Shown here: positions 11,596 through 21,589 of the stretch, in pieces
Layout of the letters: the number at the start of each line of letters is the position of its first letter
Numbering within the stretch: the first letter of the stretch is position 1
Assembly (NCBI GenBank): GCA_963205195.1
Contig: CAUJHR010000011.1
Coordinates: 191,116 to 255,115 of the forward strand
Length of the DNA: 64,000 nucleotides
Direction: 5' to 3'
Source of the DNA: Pseudomonadota bacterium
GTDB taxonomy: Bacteria > Pseudomonadota > Alphaproteobacteria > Rickettsiales > SXRF01
Program-made: the position numbers and the translations under genes
The notes under the pieces: generated by a model
What the model saw: only the letters and a program-made list of their open reading frames with translations
Databases searched by the model: none
What the model was told of the DNA's origin: nothing

Positions 11596-13011
11596 CTACT
11601 CCAGTATAAACCCGTTTTTGCCATTTAACTTGGGACCTTTGCCCATGCCTGCGCTTGGTGCTAAAATATCAAGTTTCTTTTCTTCAGGAGCTACGGCTGA
11701 AACTGGCGGTTGGCTTTCAGGCATTGGCTGCTGCTGATATAGGCTGCCAAGTAAATTCCTCTGCATATCGGTTGGCGGCTTATAGCCATCAACTGGTGTC
11801 TGTACTTTCTTTGCCTGTGAGATCGGATGCACTATATATGGCGTAACCAGTATAACCAGTTCTGTCTGGTTGCTTTGGAAGCGCTGCGAGCGGAAAAGAG
11901 TACCCAGAATCGGTAAATCACCAACGCCTGGAAGCTTGCTTATATTATTGCTGGTATCATTGCGAAGCAACCCGGCCAGCACAAAGGTCTGCCCGCTTCC
12001 AAGCTCTACAGTTGCCTGTGCTTTGCGCGTATCAAGTATCGGGTAAGTGAAGCCGGAAACTTGTATAGGGTTGGAAAAATTAAGTGTGCTTACCTCAGGA
12101 TTTACAAGCACGCTCATGCGGTCATTCGACATAACCACCGGTGTAAAGTTTAGGCTTACGCCGAATGGTTCGTATTGCACAGTAACAGTTCCGTTCTGGC
12201 CGGAAACAGGAATAGGATATTGACCGCCTGCAAGGAAGCTTGCTGCTTTACCAGTAGTTGTTGTAAGGCTTGGCTCTGCAAGGACAGTTGCGAGGCCCTG
12301 CGTTTCCAAGGCATCTATCAAAGCGCTTATGCTATTTGGGCCGCTGGTTATTTTGGTAAGTATATTGGTATCGGAAGTTACGGCGCGGCTTATCAGGCTT
12401 GTTGGGTCCAGTGTACCATTTATAACCTGTGATACTATGCCGCCCCCAGTAACTGATGTTTGCAGGTTTATACCAAGATTTTTTAGATCTGTACGTGCCA
12501 TTTCAACGATTTTTACTTGTAATGTAACCTGGTCGCCGCCGCCGGTTTTTATCATATTCACTACTTTATCACGTTCGCCAACAAATGCTGCCGCGACATT
12601 ACGGATATTTTCTGATTCCTGTACCGAGGTTGCCGAACCATCAATAACCAATCCGCCATCAACAGTTTTAAAGGTTACATTAGAATCTGGCGCCACACGT
12701 TCTACCGTACGCTTAAGGCTGCTCAAATTATGGGTTACATCTATGACCCCCTGAAAAATAGTATCGTCATTTTCACCAACTGCTGTAATCGAGGTTTCAC
12801 CTATTTTTTTCCCGTATACAAATACCATTTTTGGTGAAACCACCTGCACATCGGCAGTAGTAGGATCAGCAATTACAACTGAGCTGGCTGGCGTATCAAA
12901 TTTTATCATTTTTCCCTTATTGATCTCGACTTTTACCAAAGAATCGGCAAATGACGGAGCAACCACCAATAGGCAAGCAATAACCAAACTTATGAATATA
13001 GAATTTTTCAT
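11596..13011 (-). CDS. cpaC: Pilus secretin CpaC (RcpA)
   Basis: Secretin domain (VLAEPSLTTTTGKAASFLAGGQYPIPV..., PGVGDLPILGTLFRSQRFQSNQTELVILVTPYIV). Confidence 0.94.
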   Translation of the reverse strand: MKNSIFISLVIACLLVVAPSFADSLVKVEINKGKMIKFDTPASSVVIADPTTADVQVVSPKMVFVYGKKIGETSITAVGENDDTIFQGVIDVTHNLSSLKRTVERVAPDSNVTFKTVDGGLVIDGSATSVQESENIRNVAAAFVGERDKVVNMIKTGGGDQVTLQVKIVEMARTDLKNLGINLQTSVTGGGIVSQVINGTLDPTSLISRAVTSDTNILTKITSGPNSISALIDALETQGLATVLAEPSLTTTTGKAASFLAGGQYPIPVSGQNGTVTVQYEPFGVSLNFTPVVMSNDRMSVLVNPEVSTLNFSNPIQVSGFTYPILDTRKAQATVELGSGQTFVLAGLLRNDTSNNISKLPGVGDLPILGTLFRSQRFQSNQTELVILVTPYIVHPISQAKKVQTPVDGYKPPTDMQRNLLGSLYQQQPMPESQPPVSAVAPEEKKLDILAPSAGMGKGPKLNGKNGFILE

Positions 13012-13970
13012 TGTTTATCCTGATAAAATTCGAGAGTTTCGACTTTGTCGCCGCGTATTATCTTTACTTTGCTTACAGAGCTTTCCTTATGTTCGATAAG
13101 TTTGCTGACATCGGCATCCATAGTATAATTCTTAGATATTGGCTGCGGTATATTTTTAATATCAATTTCATTTTCTACTTTATCATGAAGCACAACCGGT
13201 TTTGTTTCTTCGTCTATAGCTGGAACTCCTGTGCTGACAAGCGCAACAGAAATCTTACCTAATTCGGACGCTACTGAAACCTGCTCAGCTTGTACCGGTG
13301 TTACCTCAACCGTAATTGTCTTGGCAAGAATTGCTTTATTTTCTGGATTATCGAGAGACTGGTCAACCGCTAGAACACGCACATTCCGTGCAAATGTTTC
13401 GGTACCTATTGAATCCGCCGCTGCAGCAGTATCTGCGTTATTGGTATTTTTTACGCGATAGGTTATTAGAAGATCGACACGGTCACCCGGCGATACGAAG
13501 CCCGCATTGCCGGAAATAGGATTTACTGAAATTGAAACGGCGCGCTTGCCGGGTTCCAAAACGGCTGACATAAAGCCGCCTTCGCCCGGTTTCATAAGCA
13601 TGGTAGAGACTATAGGCTCGCCCGCATGTATGGTACGGCGCACTACAGCGCCGTTAAATTCTTCTATCCTTACTTTACCTTCATATTGATAATTGTTAGT
13701 TGGCACTTCAACTTCTGCCTGCTGCTGCCCATCTTTTGCGGCTTCTGCTGGCTTACTTTCTATTATAGGAGCTGGCTGCCATTCAAGATCTTCTGCTGAT
13801 TGTATGAAAGCGCCACTAACAAGATTGCGCTTTGCAACCAGTATGCGCGGGGCTTCGGTTTCTTTAGCTACTTCCACTACAGGTTCACGAGTAAAATAAT
13901 CGCGTACCGACATTAGGGTGAAACCTATTATTACCACAGCGATGACTATTACAATAGCGCGGCTTGACAT
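13008..13970 (-). CDS. cpaB: Flp pilus assembly protein CpaB (RcpC)
   Basis: SAF-like domain (VSISVNPISGNAGFVSPGDRVDLLITY). Confidence 0.92.
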   Translation of the reverse strand: MSSRAIVIVIAVVIIGFTLMSVRDYFTREPVVEVAKETEAPRILVAKRNLVSGAFIQSAEDLEWQPAPIIESKPAEAAKDGQQQAEVEVPTNNYQYEGKVRIEEFNGAVVRRTIHAGEPIVSTMLMKPGEGGFMSAVLEPGKRAVSISVNPISGNAGFVSPGDRVDLLITYRVKNTNNADTAAAADSIGTETFARNVRVLAVDQSLDNPENKAILAKTITVEVTPVQAEQVSVASELGKISVALVSTGVPAIDEETKPVVLHDKVENEIDIKNIPQPISKNYTMDADVSKLIEHKESSVSKVKIIRGDKVETLEFYQDKQ

Positions 13971-14197
13971 TTCGCGTACCCAAACTCAGTTATAATTAAA
14001 AATATATTTGTTGAAGCCTATCTATACTCCCGGTGAGTTTTTCAGAAATAACTTAAAAAACCATTAAACTATGTGGCAAAAAGGCATCAGTTAATCAAAT
14101 TAGTTTGTGCTAAAGCCAATAATGCCGCCAAATTACATAATCACACGGCAAAGCCACTTCTTGTAAATAGCTTCTCTATTAGGTAGAATATACTGGT

Positions 14198-16357
14198 ATG
14201 ATTAGACAATATGAATTGGTCGAAAAGGTTAAATCCTACGACCCTGATGTAGATGAAGACATAATAAACCGTGCCTATGTTTTTGCCATGAAAGCGCATG
14301 GCTCGCAGAAACGTGCATCCGGTGAGGCTTATTTTTCCCACCCGGTTGAGGTTGCGTATAAACTTACGCAATATAGGTTGGATGCAGCATCTATAGTCAC
14401 TGCATTACTGCATGATACGGTAGAGGATACTGATGTCACCCTTGATTCCATTGAGGCCAGTTTTGGTAAGGAAATACGCGGGCTGGTTGATGGGGTTACA
14501 AAGCTTTCCCGGCTTGAAGGCAAATCGGAAAATTTAAAACAGGCGGAAAATTTCCGTAAGCTCCTTATAGCAATGAGTGAAGACCTGCGTGTGCTGCTTG
14601 TAAAACTTGCAGACCGTTTGCATAACATGGAAACACTGTCGCATATAAAAAACCCGGAAAAACGCCAGCGCATTGCCAGGGAAACGCTAGAGATTTATGC
14701 AGCACTCGCTGAGCGCATAGGTATGCGTAATATTAAAGAGGAATTGCAGGACCTGGCCTTTACTGAACTATACCCGGAAGCGCGTGAATCAATTGTTACG
14801 CGTATGCAGTTCCTGCGTGAGCAAGGCGCGGCTGAAGTAGAAAAAACCAAGGAAGTATTGCGCGAAAAGCTTGCAGCAGCCGGATTAGGAAATGCTACTA
14901 TTCAGGGGCGCGAGAAAAAGCCCTATTCCATCTGGAAAAAAATGGAAACTAAAAAAATCAGCTTTGAGCAACTATCAGACATTGTTGCGTTCCGCATCTC
15001 GGTTGATACTATTGCTGAATGTTATCAGGCTCTCGGCGTTATCCATGCAGAGTGGCATACGATCCCTGGACGTTTTAAGGATTATATCTCAACCCCTAAA
15101 TCTAATGGCTACCAGTCGATACATACCTCGGTTCTAGGTCCGGCGCAGCAAAGGGTGGAGATACAGATACGCTCGCACGATATGGATGAGGTCGCTGACT
15201 ACGGTCTGGCGGCGCACTGGTCATATAAGCAGGGCGCTAATGCAGGCAAAGACGGTAAGAAGATGCGCTGGATACGTGAGCTTCTGGAAATTCTGGAGCA
15301 ATCGGATAATCCAGAGGAGTTCCTTGAAAATACCAAGCTGGAGATGTATCAGGACCAGGTTTTCTGCTTTACCCCAAAAGGTGATATTCTTGCCTTTCCA
15401 CGGGGGGCAACTCCTGTTGACTTCGCTTATGGAGTACATTCAGGCGTAGGTGACACTTGCGTTGGCGCTAAAATAAATGGCCGCATTGTGCCCCTTCGTA
15501 CCTTGCTTAAGAATGGTGACCAGGTGGAGATCATCACCAGCAAAACACAGACCCCATCTCCCAGCTGGGAGAGGTTTGTTGTTACTGGAAAGGCACGCAG
15601 CGAGATACGCAAACATATCCGTGTATCGCAGCGCACTGAATATATCACGCTCGGACGCGCTATACTGAGCAAGACCTTCAAGCAGGAAGGTGAAGAATTC
15701 ATTGAGAAAATGATCGAGCCGCACCTGCCGCATTTTAACAAAAAAACCGTTGAAGATGTAATTGCCGAAGTGGGCGAAGGTGTAATCAGCCGCCAGCAGG
15801 TATTTGAAGTAGTTATCGGCCAGAAAAAACCACTGCCGCCAAGTGGTGTTACTTCTATGTTATCCAGCCTTTCCAACCCATTCCGCCGCAAAAAAGCGGA
15901 AGCAGGAACACCAATGCCTATCAAGGGGCTTATACCCGGCATGGCTATACATTATGCGGGCTGCTGCCACCCTATTCCCGGCGACAGGATAGTTGGTATA
16001 GTGACAACCGGAAAAGGTATAACCATTCATACTATGGATTGTGAAACGCTTGAAAATTATTCCGATTCTCCGGAACGCTGGATAGATGTGGCGTGGGAGC
16101 GCGACCAGAATGACGCAACTAATATCGGGCGCCTGAAAGTTAATGTTAGCAACGAAACCGCTTCGTTGGCTACTGTCACCAATGTTATAGCAAGGGAAAA
16201 CGGCAATATAAGTAATTTCAAGATCATCAATCGTTCAATGGATTTTTTTGAAATACTGATAGATGTAGAAGTCCGTGATGTGCGCCATCTTGGGAATATT
16301 ATTGCCAACCTGCGTAGTAAGGCAGTCGTCCAAAGTGTTGAAAGATGGCAGACTTAG
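14198..16357 (+). CDS. spoT: Bifunctional (p)ppGpp synthetase/hydrolase (RelA/SpoT family)
   Basis: HD motif LLHDTVEDTD, synthetase YQSIHTSVLGP, TGS and ACT domains. Confidence 0.95.
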   Translation: MIRQYELVEKVKSYDPDVDEDIINRAYVFAMKAHGSQKRASGEAYFSHPVEVAYKLTQYRLDAASIVTALLHDTVEDTDVTLDSIEASFGKEIRGLVDGVTKLSRLEGKSENLKQAENFRKLLIAMSEDLRVLLVKLADRLHNMETLSHIKNPEKRQRIARETLEIYAALAERIGMRNIKEELQDLAFTELYPEARESIVTRMQFLREQGAAEVEKTKEVLREKLAAAGLGNATIQGREKKPYSIWKKMETKKISFEQLSDIVAFRISVDTIAECYQALGVIHAEWHTIPGRFKDYISTPKSNGYQSIHTSVLGPAQQRVEIQIRSHDMDEVADYGLAAHWSYKQGANAGKDGKKMRWIRELLEILEQSDNPEEFLENTKLEMYQDQVFCFTPKGDILAFPRGATPVDFAYGVHSGVGDTCVGAKINGRIVPLRTLLKNGDQVEIITSKTQTPSPSWERFVVTGKARSEIRKHIRVSQRTEYITLGRAILSKTFKQEGEEFIEKMIEPHLPHFNKKTVEDVIAEVGEGVISRQQVFEVVIGQKKPLPPSGVTSMLSSLSNPFRRKKAEAGTPMPIKGLIPGMAIHYAGCCHPIPGDRIVGIVTTGKGITIHTMDCETLENYSDSPERWIDVAWERDQNDATNIGRLKVNVSNETASLATVTNVIARENGNISNFKIINRSMDFFEILIDVEVRDVRHLGNIIANLRSKAVVQSVERWQT

Positions 16358-16422
16358 ACTAACATATTATAATTTATGAATAACAAGATGACATAAAGTT
16401 AAATTTAATGTAAAAATGCGTT

Positions 16423-17706
16423 ATGCAAACAAAATCTACGCAACCAGATGATAATATCCATTCCCTGATGCAGGATATGGGCAAGCGTGCGCGCACTGCA
16501 TCCAGCCAGCTTGCTGAGGCTAAGAATGAACAGAAGGATATGGCGCTGGCACAGGCTGCAATATGTTTGCGTGAGCGCACCGCCCAGTTAATCGAGCAGA
16601 ATGAAAAAGACCTGGAATACGGCAGGCAAAAAGGCCTTGATCCGGCAATGTTGGACCGGTTGCGGCTTGATGCCAAACGCATTGAGGCAATGGCGGTGGG
16701 GCTGGAAACTATCTGCACCATTCCCGACCCGGTAAATAAAATTCTCGAAGAGTGGGATCGTCCTAATGGACTAACGCTGCAGCGTGTGAGCGTTCCTATC
16801 GGGGTTATAGGGATGATCTATGAATCGCGTCCGAACGTAACGGCGGATGCGGCGGCCTTGTGCATAAAATCCGGCAATGCGGTAATACTTCGTGCAGGTT
16901 CGGAATGCCTGAATTCCGCGTTGGCGATTGCTGATTGCCTCCATCACGGACTTAAACTGGCCGGGCTGCCTTCTGATGCTGTTCAGCTTGTGCCTACGCG
17001 TGACCGTGCGGCGGTTGGCGAAATGCTGACCATGACGGATATGATAGATGTAATAATCCCACGCGGCGGAAAGTCGCTGACCAAACGCATACAGGATGAA
17101 AGCCGGGTTCCAACCATTCTGCACCTTGACGGAAACTGCCACACCTATATCCACAAAGCAGCTGATGTTAATATGGCGCGTGATATACTGCTTAATGCGA
17201 AAATGCGCCGAGTGGGGATTTGCGGTGCTACTGAATCATTGCTGGTTGATGCAGAAATAGCGCCAAAAATTTTACCTGTACTTGTTGAAGCTCTGGTAAA
17301 ATCCGGTTGCGTAGTACGCGGTGATGCTGCTTCCCAGAAAATTGATTCACGCATAGAAAAGGCAAGCGATGATGACTGGTATACGGAGTATCTGGCAGCT
17401 ATTATTTCGGTAAAAATCATTGCTGGAGAGCAGGAAGCCATAAACCATATAAACCATTACGGATCGCATCACACTGATGCTATAATTACTTTAGACACCA
17501 GCGCTGCCCGTAAATTCCTGCGTGAAGTTGATAGTGCAATAGTAATGCACAATACTTCAACGCAGTTTGCGGATGGAGGGGAATTTGGTTTTGGTGCGGA
17601 AATCGGTATTTCTACAGGAAAATTGCATGCAAGGGGGCCTGTCGGGGCGCAACAGCTAACCACTTATAAATATGTAGTGCATGGCAACGGACAGATCCGC
17701 CCATAG
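16423..17706 (+). CDS. proA: Gamma-glutamyl phosphate reductase
   Basis: VPIGVIGMIYESRPNVTADAAALCIKSGNAVILRAGSE; GPVGAQQLTTYKYVVHGNGQIRP. Confidence 0.96.
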   Translation: MQTKSTQPDDNIHSLMQDMGKRARTASSQLAEAKNEQKDMALAQAAICLRERTAQLIEQNEKDLEYGRQKGLDPAMLDRLRLDAKRIEAMAVGLETICTIPDPVNKILEEWDRPNGLTLQRVSVPIGVIGMIYESRPNVTADAAALCIKSGNAVILRAGSECLNSALAIADCLHHGLKLAGLPSDAVQLVPTRDRAAVGEMLTMTDMIDVIIPRGGKSLTKRIQDESRVPTILHLDGNCHTYIHKAADVNMARDILLNAKMRRVGICGATESLLVDAEIAPKILPVLVEALVKSGCVVRGDAASQKIDSRIEKASDDDWYTEYLAAIISVKIIAGEQEAINHINHYGSHHTDAIITLDTSAARKFLREVDSAIVMHNTSTQFADGGEFGFGAEIGISTGKLHARGPVGAQQLTTYKYVVHGNGQIRP

Positions 17707-17721
17707 AAAAGAACCAAAAAA

Positions 17722-18336
17722 TTGAAACCAATCTATACTAAAAACCGTATTGTTGGCTTGCTTGGCGGGTCATTCAACCCCGCGCATACCGGGCATATCC
17801 ATATTAGTGAATATGCGCTGAAGAGGCTGGGGATGGATGAGATATGGTGGCTGGTAAGCCCGCAGAACCCGCTTAAAGCAATAGGAAGCCTCGGCGATTA
17901 TTCTGAGCGTTTTGAATTTGCAAAAAACATAACTAAAAGAAATAAACATATTTTTGTTTCTGATATTGAGAGAAAAATAAATACAAAATATACATACCAG
18001 ACTCTATATAAGCTGCAAAAGCGCTACCCGGGCACAGTTTTTATCTGGCTTATGGGGGCTGATAACCTTGCCGGGTTTCACCTATGGCAACATTGGCAGT
18101 TGATATTAAAAATGATGCCGATAGTTGTTTTTGATCGCGCCCCCTACTCCTTTACCAGCCTTTCAAGTAAAACTTACCAGCGTATGCGGCGGTTTCTTCT
18201 TAATAATCAGGATTTGGCGTTTAATAATAAAATACCATCATTGCGCTTTATACATTTGCAGCGTGATCCCAATTCTTCAACTGATATACGAAAAAAGCTT
18301 GGAAATAGAGCGTTTTTGGTACATACTATGCAATAG
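17722..18336 (+). CDS. nadD: Nicotinate-nucleotide adenylyltransferase
   Basis: VGLLGGSFNPAHTGHIHIS, WLMGADNLAGFHLW; TTG start. Confidence 0.93.
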   Translation: MKPIYTKNRIVGLLGGSFNPAHTGHIHISEYALKRLGMDEIWWLVSPQNPLKAIGSLGDYSERFEFAKNITKRNKHIFVSDIERKINTKYTYQTLYKLQKRYPGTVFIWLMGADNLAGFHLWQHWQLILKMMPIVVFDRAPYSFTSLSSKTYQRMRRFLLNNQDLAFNNKIPSLRFIHLQRDPNSSTDIRKKLGNRAFLVHTMQ

Positions 18337-18376
18337 TAGGTTGCTAAATTCACAATTGCCACACGGGAGAGATCTT

Positions 18377-18751
18377 ATAACTAAGAAAACTACACTAGCT
18401 AAACTTTCGCCAACACAAATTGAAAAACTTGTCCTTAAAACATTGGACACTAACAAGGCGGAAAAAATAGTTTCTATCGATCTAACAGGCAAATCCGATA
18501 TAGCTGACCGTATGGTGGTTGCAAGCGGTATGTCATCAAAACATGTAGGCTCCCTCGCCGATTATGTAGTGACCGCTCTTAAACATGCAGGCTATGAATC
18601 TGTACCAACAGAAGGCCGCGAAAGTGGCGACTGGGTGCTGGTTGATGCCGGTGATGTTATTGTGCATATATTCAAGCCTGATACACGCGAGCATTATAAT
18701 CTTGAAAAAATGTGGTCAGTAGCATTTCCAAACGCTGAAATTGCACTTTAA
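18377..18751 (+). CDS. rsfS: Ribosome silencing factor RsfS
   Basis: RMVVASGMSSKHVGSLADYV...GDWVLVDAGDVIVHIFKPDTREHYNLEKMW; no ATG/GTG near the domain start; best SD (gggagag) lies 5 nt before an ATA. Confidence 0.88.
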   Translation: MTKKTTLAKLSPTQIEKLVLKTLDTNKAEKIVSIDLTGKSDIADRMVVASGMSSKHVGSLADYVVTALKHAGYESVPTEGRESGDWVLVDAGDVIVHIFKPDTREHYNLEKMWSVAFPNAEIAL

Positions 18752-18772
18752 AAACACCTTTTATATACTTTC

Positions 18773-19228
18773 ATGAAAATACTTATAGCAGCCATCGGAA
18801 AAGCTAAGTCTTCCCCGCAGCTACAGCTTTATCAGGATTATATAAAGCGCATTCCGTGGAAGGTAGAGTGCAAGGAATTCGACACAAAAATTGCTGATAC
18901 CACGCAGCGCAAGGCAAAGGAAGCGGAGCTGCTTTTAAATGCCTGCGCTGGTTATGAATATATTATTGCCCTCGATGAAAGTGGCGAGCTTCTTTCCAGT
19001 AGAGAATTTTCAAACCATCTGGCTAAATGGCAGCAACAAGGAGCTTCATCATTCGCCTTTGTAATCGGTGGTGCTGACGGCCTTGATGCCAGCTTGCTTA
19101 AAAAGGCTAAGCTGGTCTGGTCTTTTGGCAGGGTCACCTGGCCGCATATGCTGGTGCGCGGGATGCTTGCCGAGCAATTATACCGTGCACATTCTGTGAT
19201 TTCAGGGCATCCTTATCACCGCGACTAG
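18773..19228 (+). CDS. rlmH: 23S rRNA pseudouridine(1915) N3-methyltransferase RlmH
   Basis: FVIGGADGLD, HMLVRGMLAEQLYRAHSVISGHPYHRD. Confidence 0.96.
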   Translation: MKILIAAIGKAKSSPQLQLYQDYIKRIPWKVECKEFDTKIADTTQRKAKEAELLLNACAGYEYIIALDESGELLSSREFSNHLAKWQQQGASSFAFVIGGADGLDASLLKKAKLVWSFGRVTWPHMLVRGMLAEQLYRAHSVISGHPYHRD

Positions 19229-19327
19229 AGCAAAACTCTCTAATTGAAATTTATAGAAAAAATCCTACACAGTTAATACTACATATAGTAGTATGAATTG
19301 GAATATTCACTTATCAGGACACTAATT

Positions 19328-20041
19328 ATGACTATTGGCCACCATACGTTGCGTTCTTACGACAAGCAATTGCAGCGCCTCCTATCCCTTATACTCGATA
19401 TGGGAAAGGAAGTGCAGGACCTTGTGATAGCTGCAAAGAAATCATTCCGTCAACGCGATGAAGGTAAAGTTGCCGATGCCAAGCTTGCTGATAAACATAT
19501 CAATGAGCTGGATCTGATGATCGAAGAAGAAGCCACCGTGGTGCTTGCCCTGCAAAACCCAATGGCTATTGATCTGCGTTTTGTTATAGCGATAATAAAA
19601 ATTACAGGCATGCTTGAGCATGCAGGCGATCTTGCGAAGAACACAGTAAAACGCAGTGTTAGAATGGGTGATTTCGCGCCGGAAGCAGCAATAGTAAAGC
19701 TTGAAAAAATGGCGGATATAATAGTGGAAATGCTTGACGGGGCACTTACAGCCTTTGCCGAGAAGAACACGCAGAAAGCTGCTATTATCTGGCGGCGCGA
19801 TAAGGAAATTGATGCTCTATACCGCGAATTGGTTGAAATGATGCAGAAAGAAATGGCGAGTGCATCGGCTAATATCATACCTTGCACGCAAGTGGTGTTT
19901 TCAGCAAAGAACCTTGAGCGACTTGGCGATTATACAACCAACCTTGCAAAGATCGTTTATTATGTGACGGCTGGAAAACGTCCCGATAAAGCCACGCTTA
20001 AAAGTTTAATTGAAGATGCTAACACATCGGTGGCGAATTAA
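19328..20041 (+). CDS. phoU: Phosphate signaling complex protein PhoU
   Basis: Two PhoU repeats (LRFVIAIIKITGMLEHAGDLAKN; FSAKNLERLGDYTTNLAKIVYYV); start at MTIGHHTLRSYD. Confidence 0.94.
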   Translation: MTIGHHTLRSYDKQLQRLLSLILDMGKEVQDLVIAAKKSFRQRDEGKVADAKLADKHINELDLMIEEEATVVLALQNPMAIDLRFVIAIIKITGMLEHAGDLAKNTVKRSVRMGDFAPEAAIVKLEKMADIIVEMLDGALTAFAEKNTQKAAIIWRRDKEIDALYRELVEMMQKEMASASANIIPCTQVVFSAKNLERLGDYTTNLAKIVYYVTAGKRPDKATLKSLIEDANTSVAN

Positions 20042-20047
20042 TAGACC

Positions 20048-21589
20048 ATGCCTAGCAAACGACCAAAACCTGTAGTTCTTGCTATTTTAGATGGTTGGGG
20101 ACATACCCATCCCGGCAGTGATAACGCAATCGAGCTGGCTAATACGCCTAATATAGATAATGCAACACAAAATTTCCCTAGCGGATTTATAAATGCTTCC
20201 GAGCTTCATGTGGGGCTTCCTTCTGGGCAGATGGGGAATTCTGAAGTGGGGCATATGAATATAGGCAGCGGGCGCGTACTTATGCAGGATTTGCCGCGCA
20301 TTGATGCAGCACTTGCAGATGGATCGCTGGAGAATAAAAAGCAGCTTCAGGATTTTACCTCGGCGGTTAAAGCAAAAACCGGAACTGTGCATTTGCTCGG
20401 TCTATGCTCTGATGGCGGTGTGCATTCACATATGGCGCATATAACCAGTATGGCTAAAATATTCGCAAAAAATGGATTGAATGTTAAATTGCATCTGTTC
20501 CTTGATGGCCGGGATACACCGCCGCAAAGCGCTGTTGCTTTTGTAAAATCCATTGAACAGCAATGTGGAGAGCAGATAAGCATAGCAACCATTAGCGGAA
20601 GATATTACGCAATGGATCGCGATAACCGCTGGGAACGCGTACAGAAAGCTTATGATGTGCTGGCAGCTCAAACCCCAGCGCACCCGGATGCAATAGCTGC
20701 TATAGAAATTAGTTATGCAGATAATGTAAATGATGAGTTTTTATTGCCGGTGGCTATTGGCAGCTATAAAGGCATGAATGATGGCGATGGCCTGTTCATG
20801 TGCAACTTCCGTGCTGACCGTGTGCGTGAAATTTTGACTGCTTTACTCGACCCGCAGTTTAATGGTTTTGCCCGCTGTAAAACAGTTAAATTTTCTGCCT
20901 CTCTTGGCATGACTGAATATTCCAGCAATCTGGCAAAATTGCTCCCTTCCCTGTTTCCGCCCGAACCGCTTACCAATATACTAGGTGAAATAGTATCCCG
21001 TGAAGGCCTTACGCAACTCAGGATAGCCGAAACAGAGAAATACGCACATGTTACCTTCTTTTTTAATGGCGGGCGAGAAAATGAATTTCCCGGTGAGCAG
21101 CGTATCCTGGTTCCTTCCCCAAAAGTTGCAACTTATGACTTAAAGCCTGAAATGTCAGCCTATGAGATTACTGAAAAACTGGTTGAAGCAATAGAGGCGG
21201 ATAAATTCGATTTCATCGTGGTTAATTATGCTAACACCGACATGGTCGGTCATACTGGTGATACGCAGGCGGCTATCAAGGCTGTAGAAGCAGTTGATGA
21301 TTGCCTTGGTAAGATAATAAGCGCTACTCTTTCTAAAGATGGGGCTATGATAATAACCGCCGATCACGGAAATGCTGAACAGATGTTCGATGAAGCTACT
21401 AACCAACCACACACCGCACATACGCTTAACCTTGTCCCTATTATAATAATCGCAGAAAAACTTCGAGGTAATAAATCTGAAATAGCTGAGGGAAAGCTTG
21501 GTGATATTGCCCCTACCATACTTAAAATAATGGGGATTGCACAACCAGATGAAATGACGGGCCGGTCACTTCTGGAAAATTATGCCTAA
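20048..21589 (+). CDS. gpmI: 2,3-bisphosphoglycerate-independent phosphoglycerate mutase
   Basis: VVLAILDGWG, GQMGNSEVGHMNIGSGRV, ITADHGNAEQMFD. Confidence 0.97.
   Translation: MPSKRPKPVVLAILDGWGHTHPGSDNAIELANTPNIDNATQNFPSGFINASELHVGLPSGQMGNSEVGHMNIGSGRVLMQDLPRIDAALADGSLENKKQLQDFTSAVKAKTGTVHLLGLCSDGGVHSHMAHITSMAKIFAKNGLNVKLHLFLDGRDTPPQSAVAFVKSIEQQCGEQISIATISGRYYAMDRDNRWERVQKAYDVLAAQTPAHPDAIAAIEISYADNVNDEFLLPVAIGSYKGMNDGDGLFMCNFRADRVREILTALLDPQFNGFARCKTVKFSASLGMTEYSSNLAKLLPSLFPPEPLTNILGEIVSREGLTQLRIAETEKYAHVTFFFNGGRENEFPGEQRILVPSPKVATYDLKPEMSAYEITEKLVEAIEADKFDFIVVNYANTDMVGHTGDTQAAIKAVEAVDDCLGKIISATLSKDGAMIITADHGNAEQMFDEATNQPHTAHTLNLVPIIIIAEKLRGNKSEIAEGKLGDIAPTILKIMGIAQPDEMTGRSLLENYA

Noticed and set aside
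15427-15942. 171-aa minus-strand ORF inside spoT
   Set aside because: Antisense shadow ORF; the plus-strand protein has conserved synthetase and TGS motifs throughout
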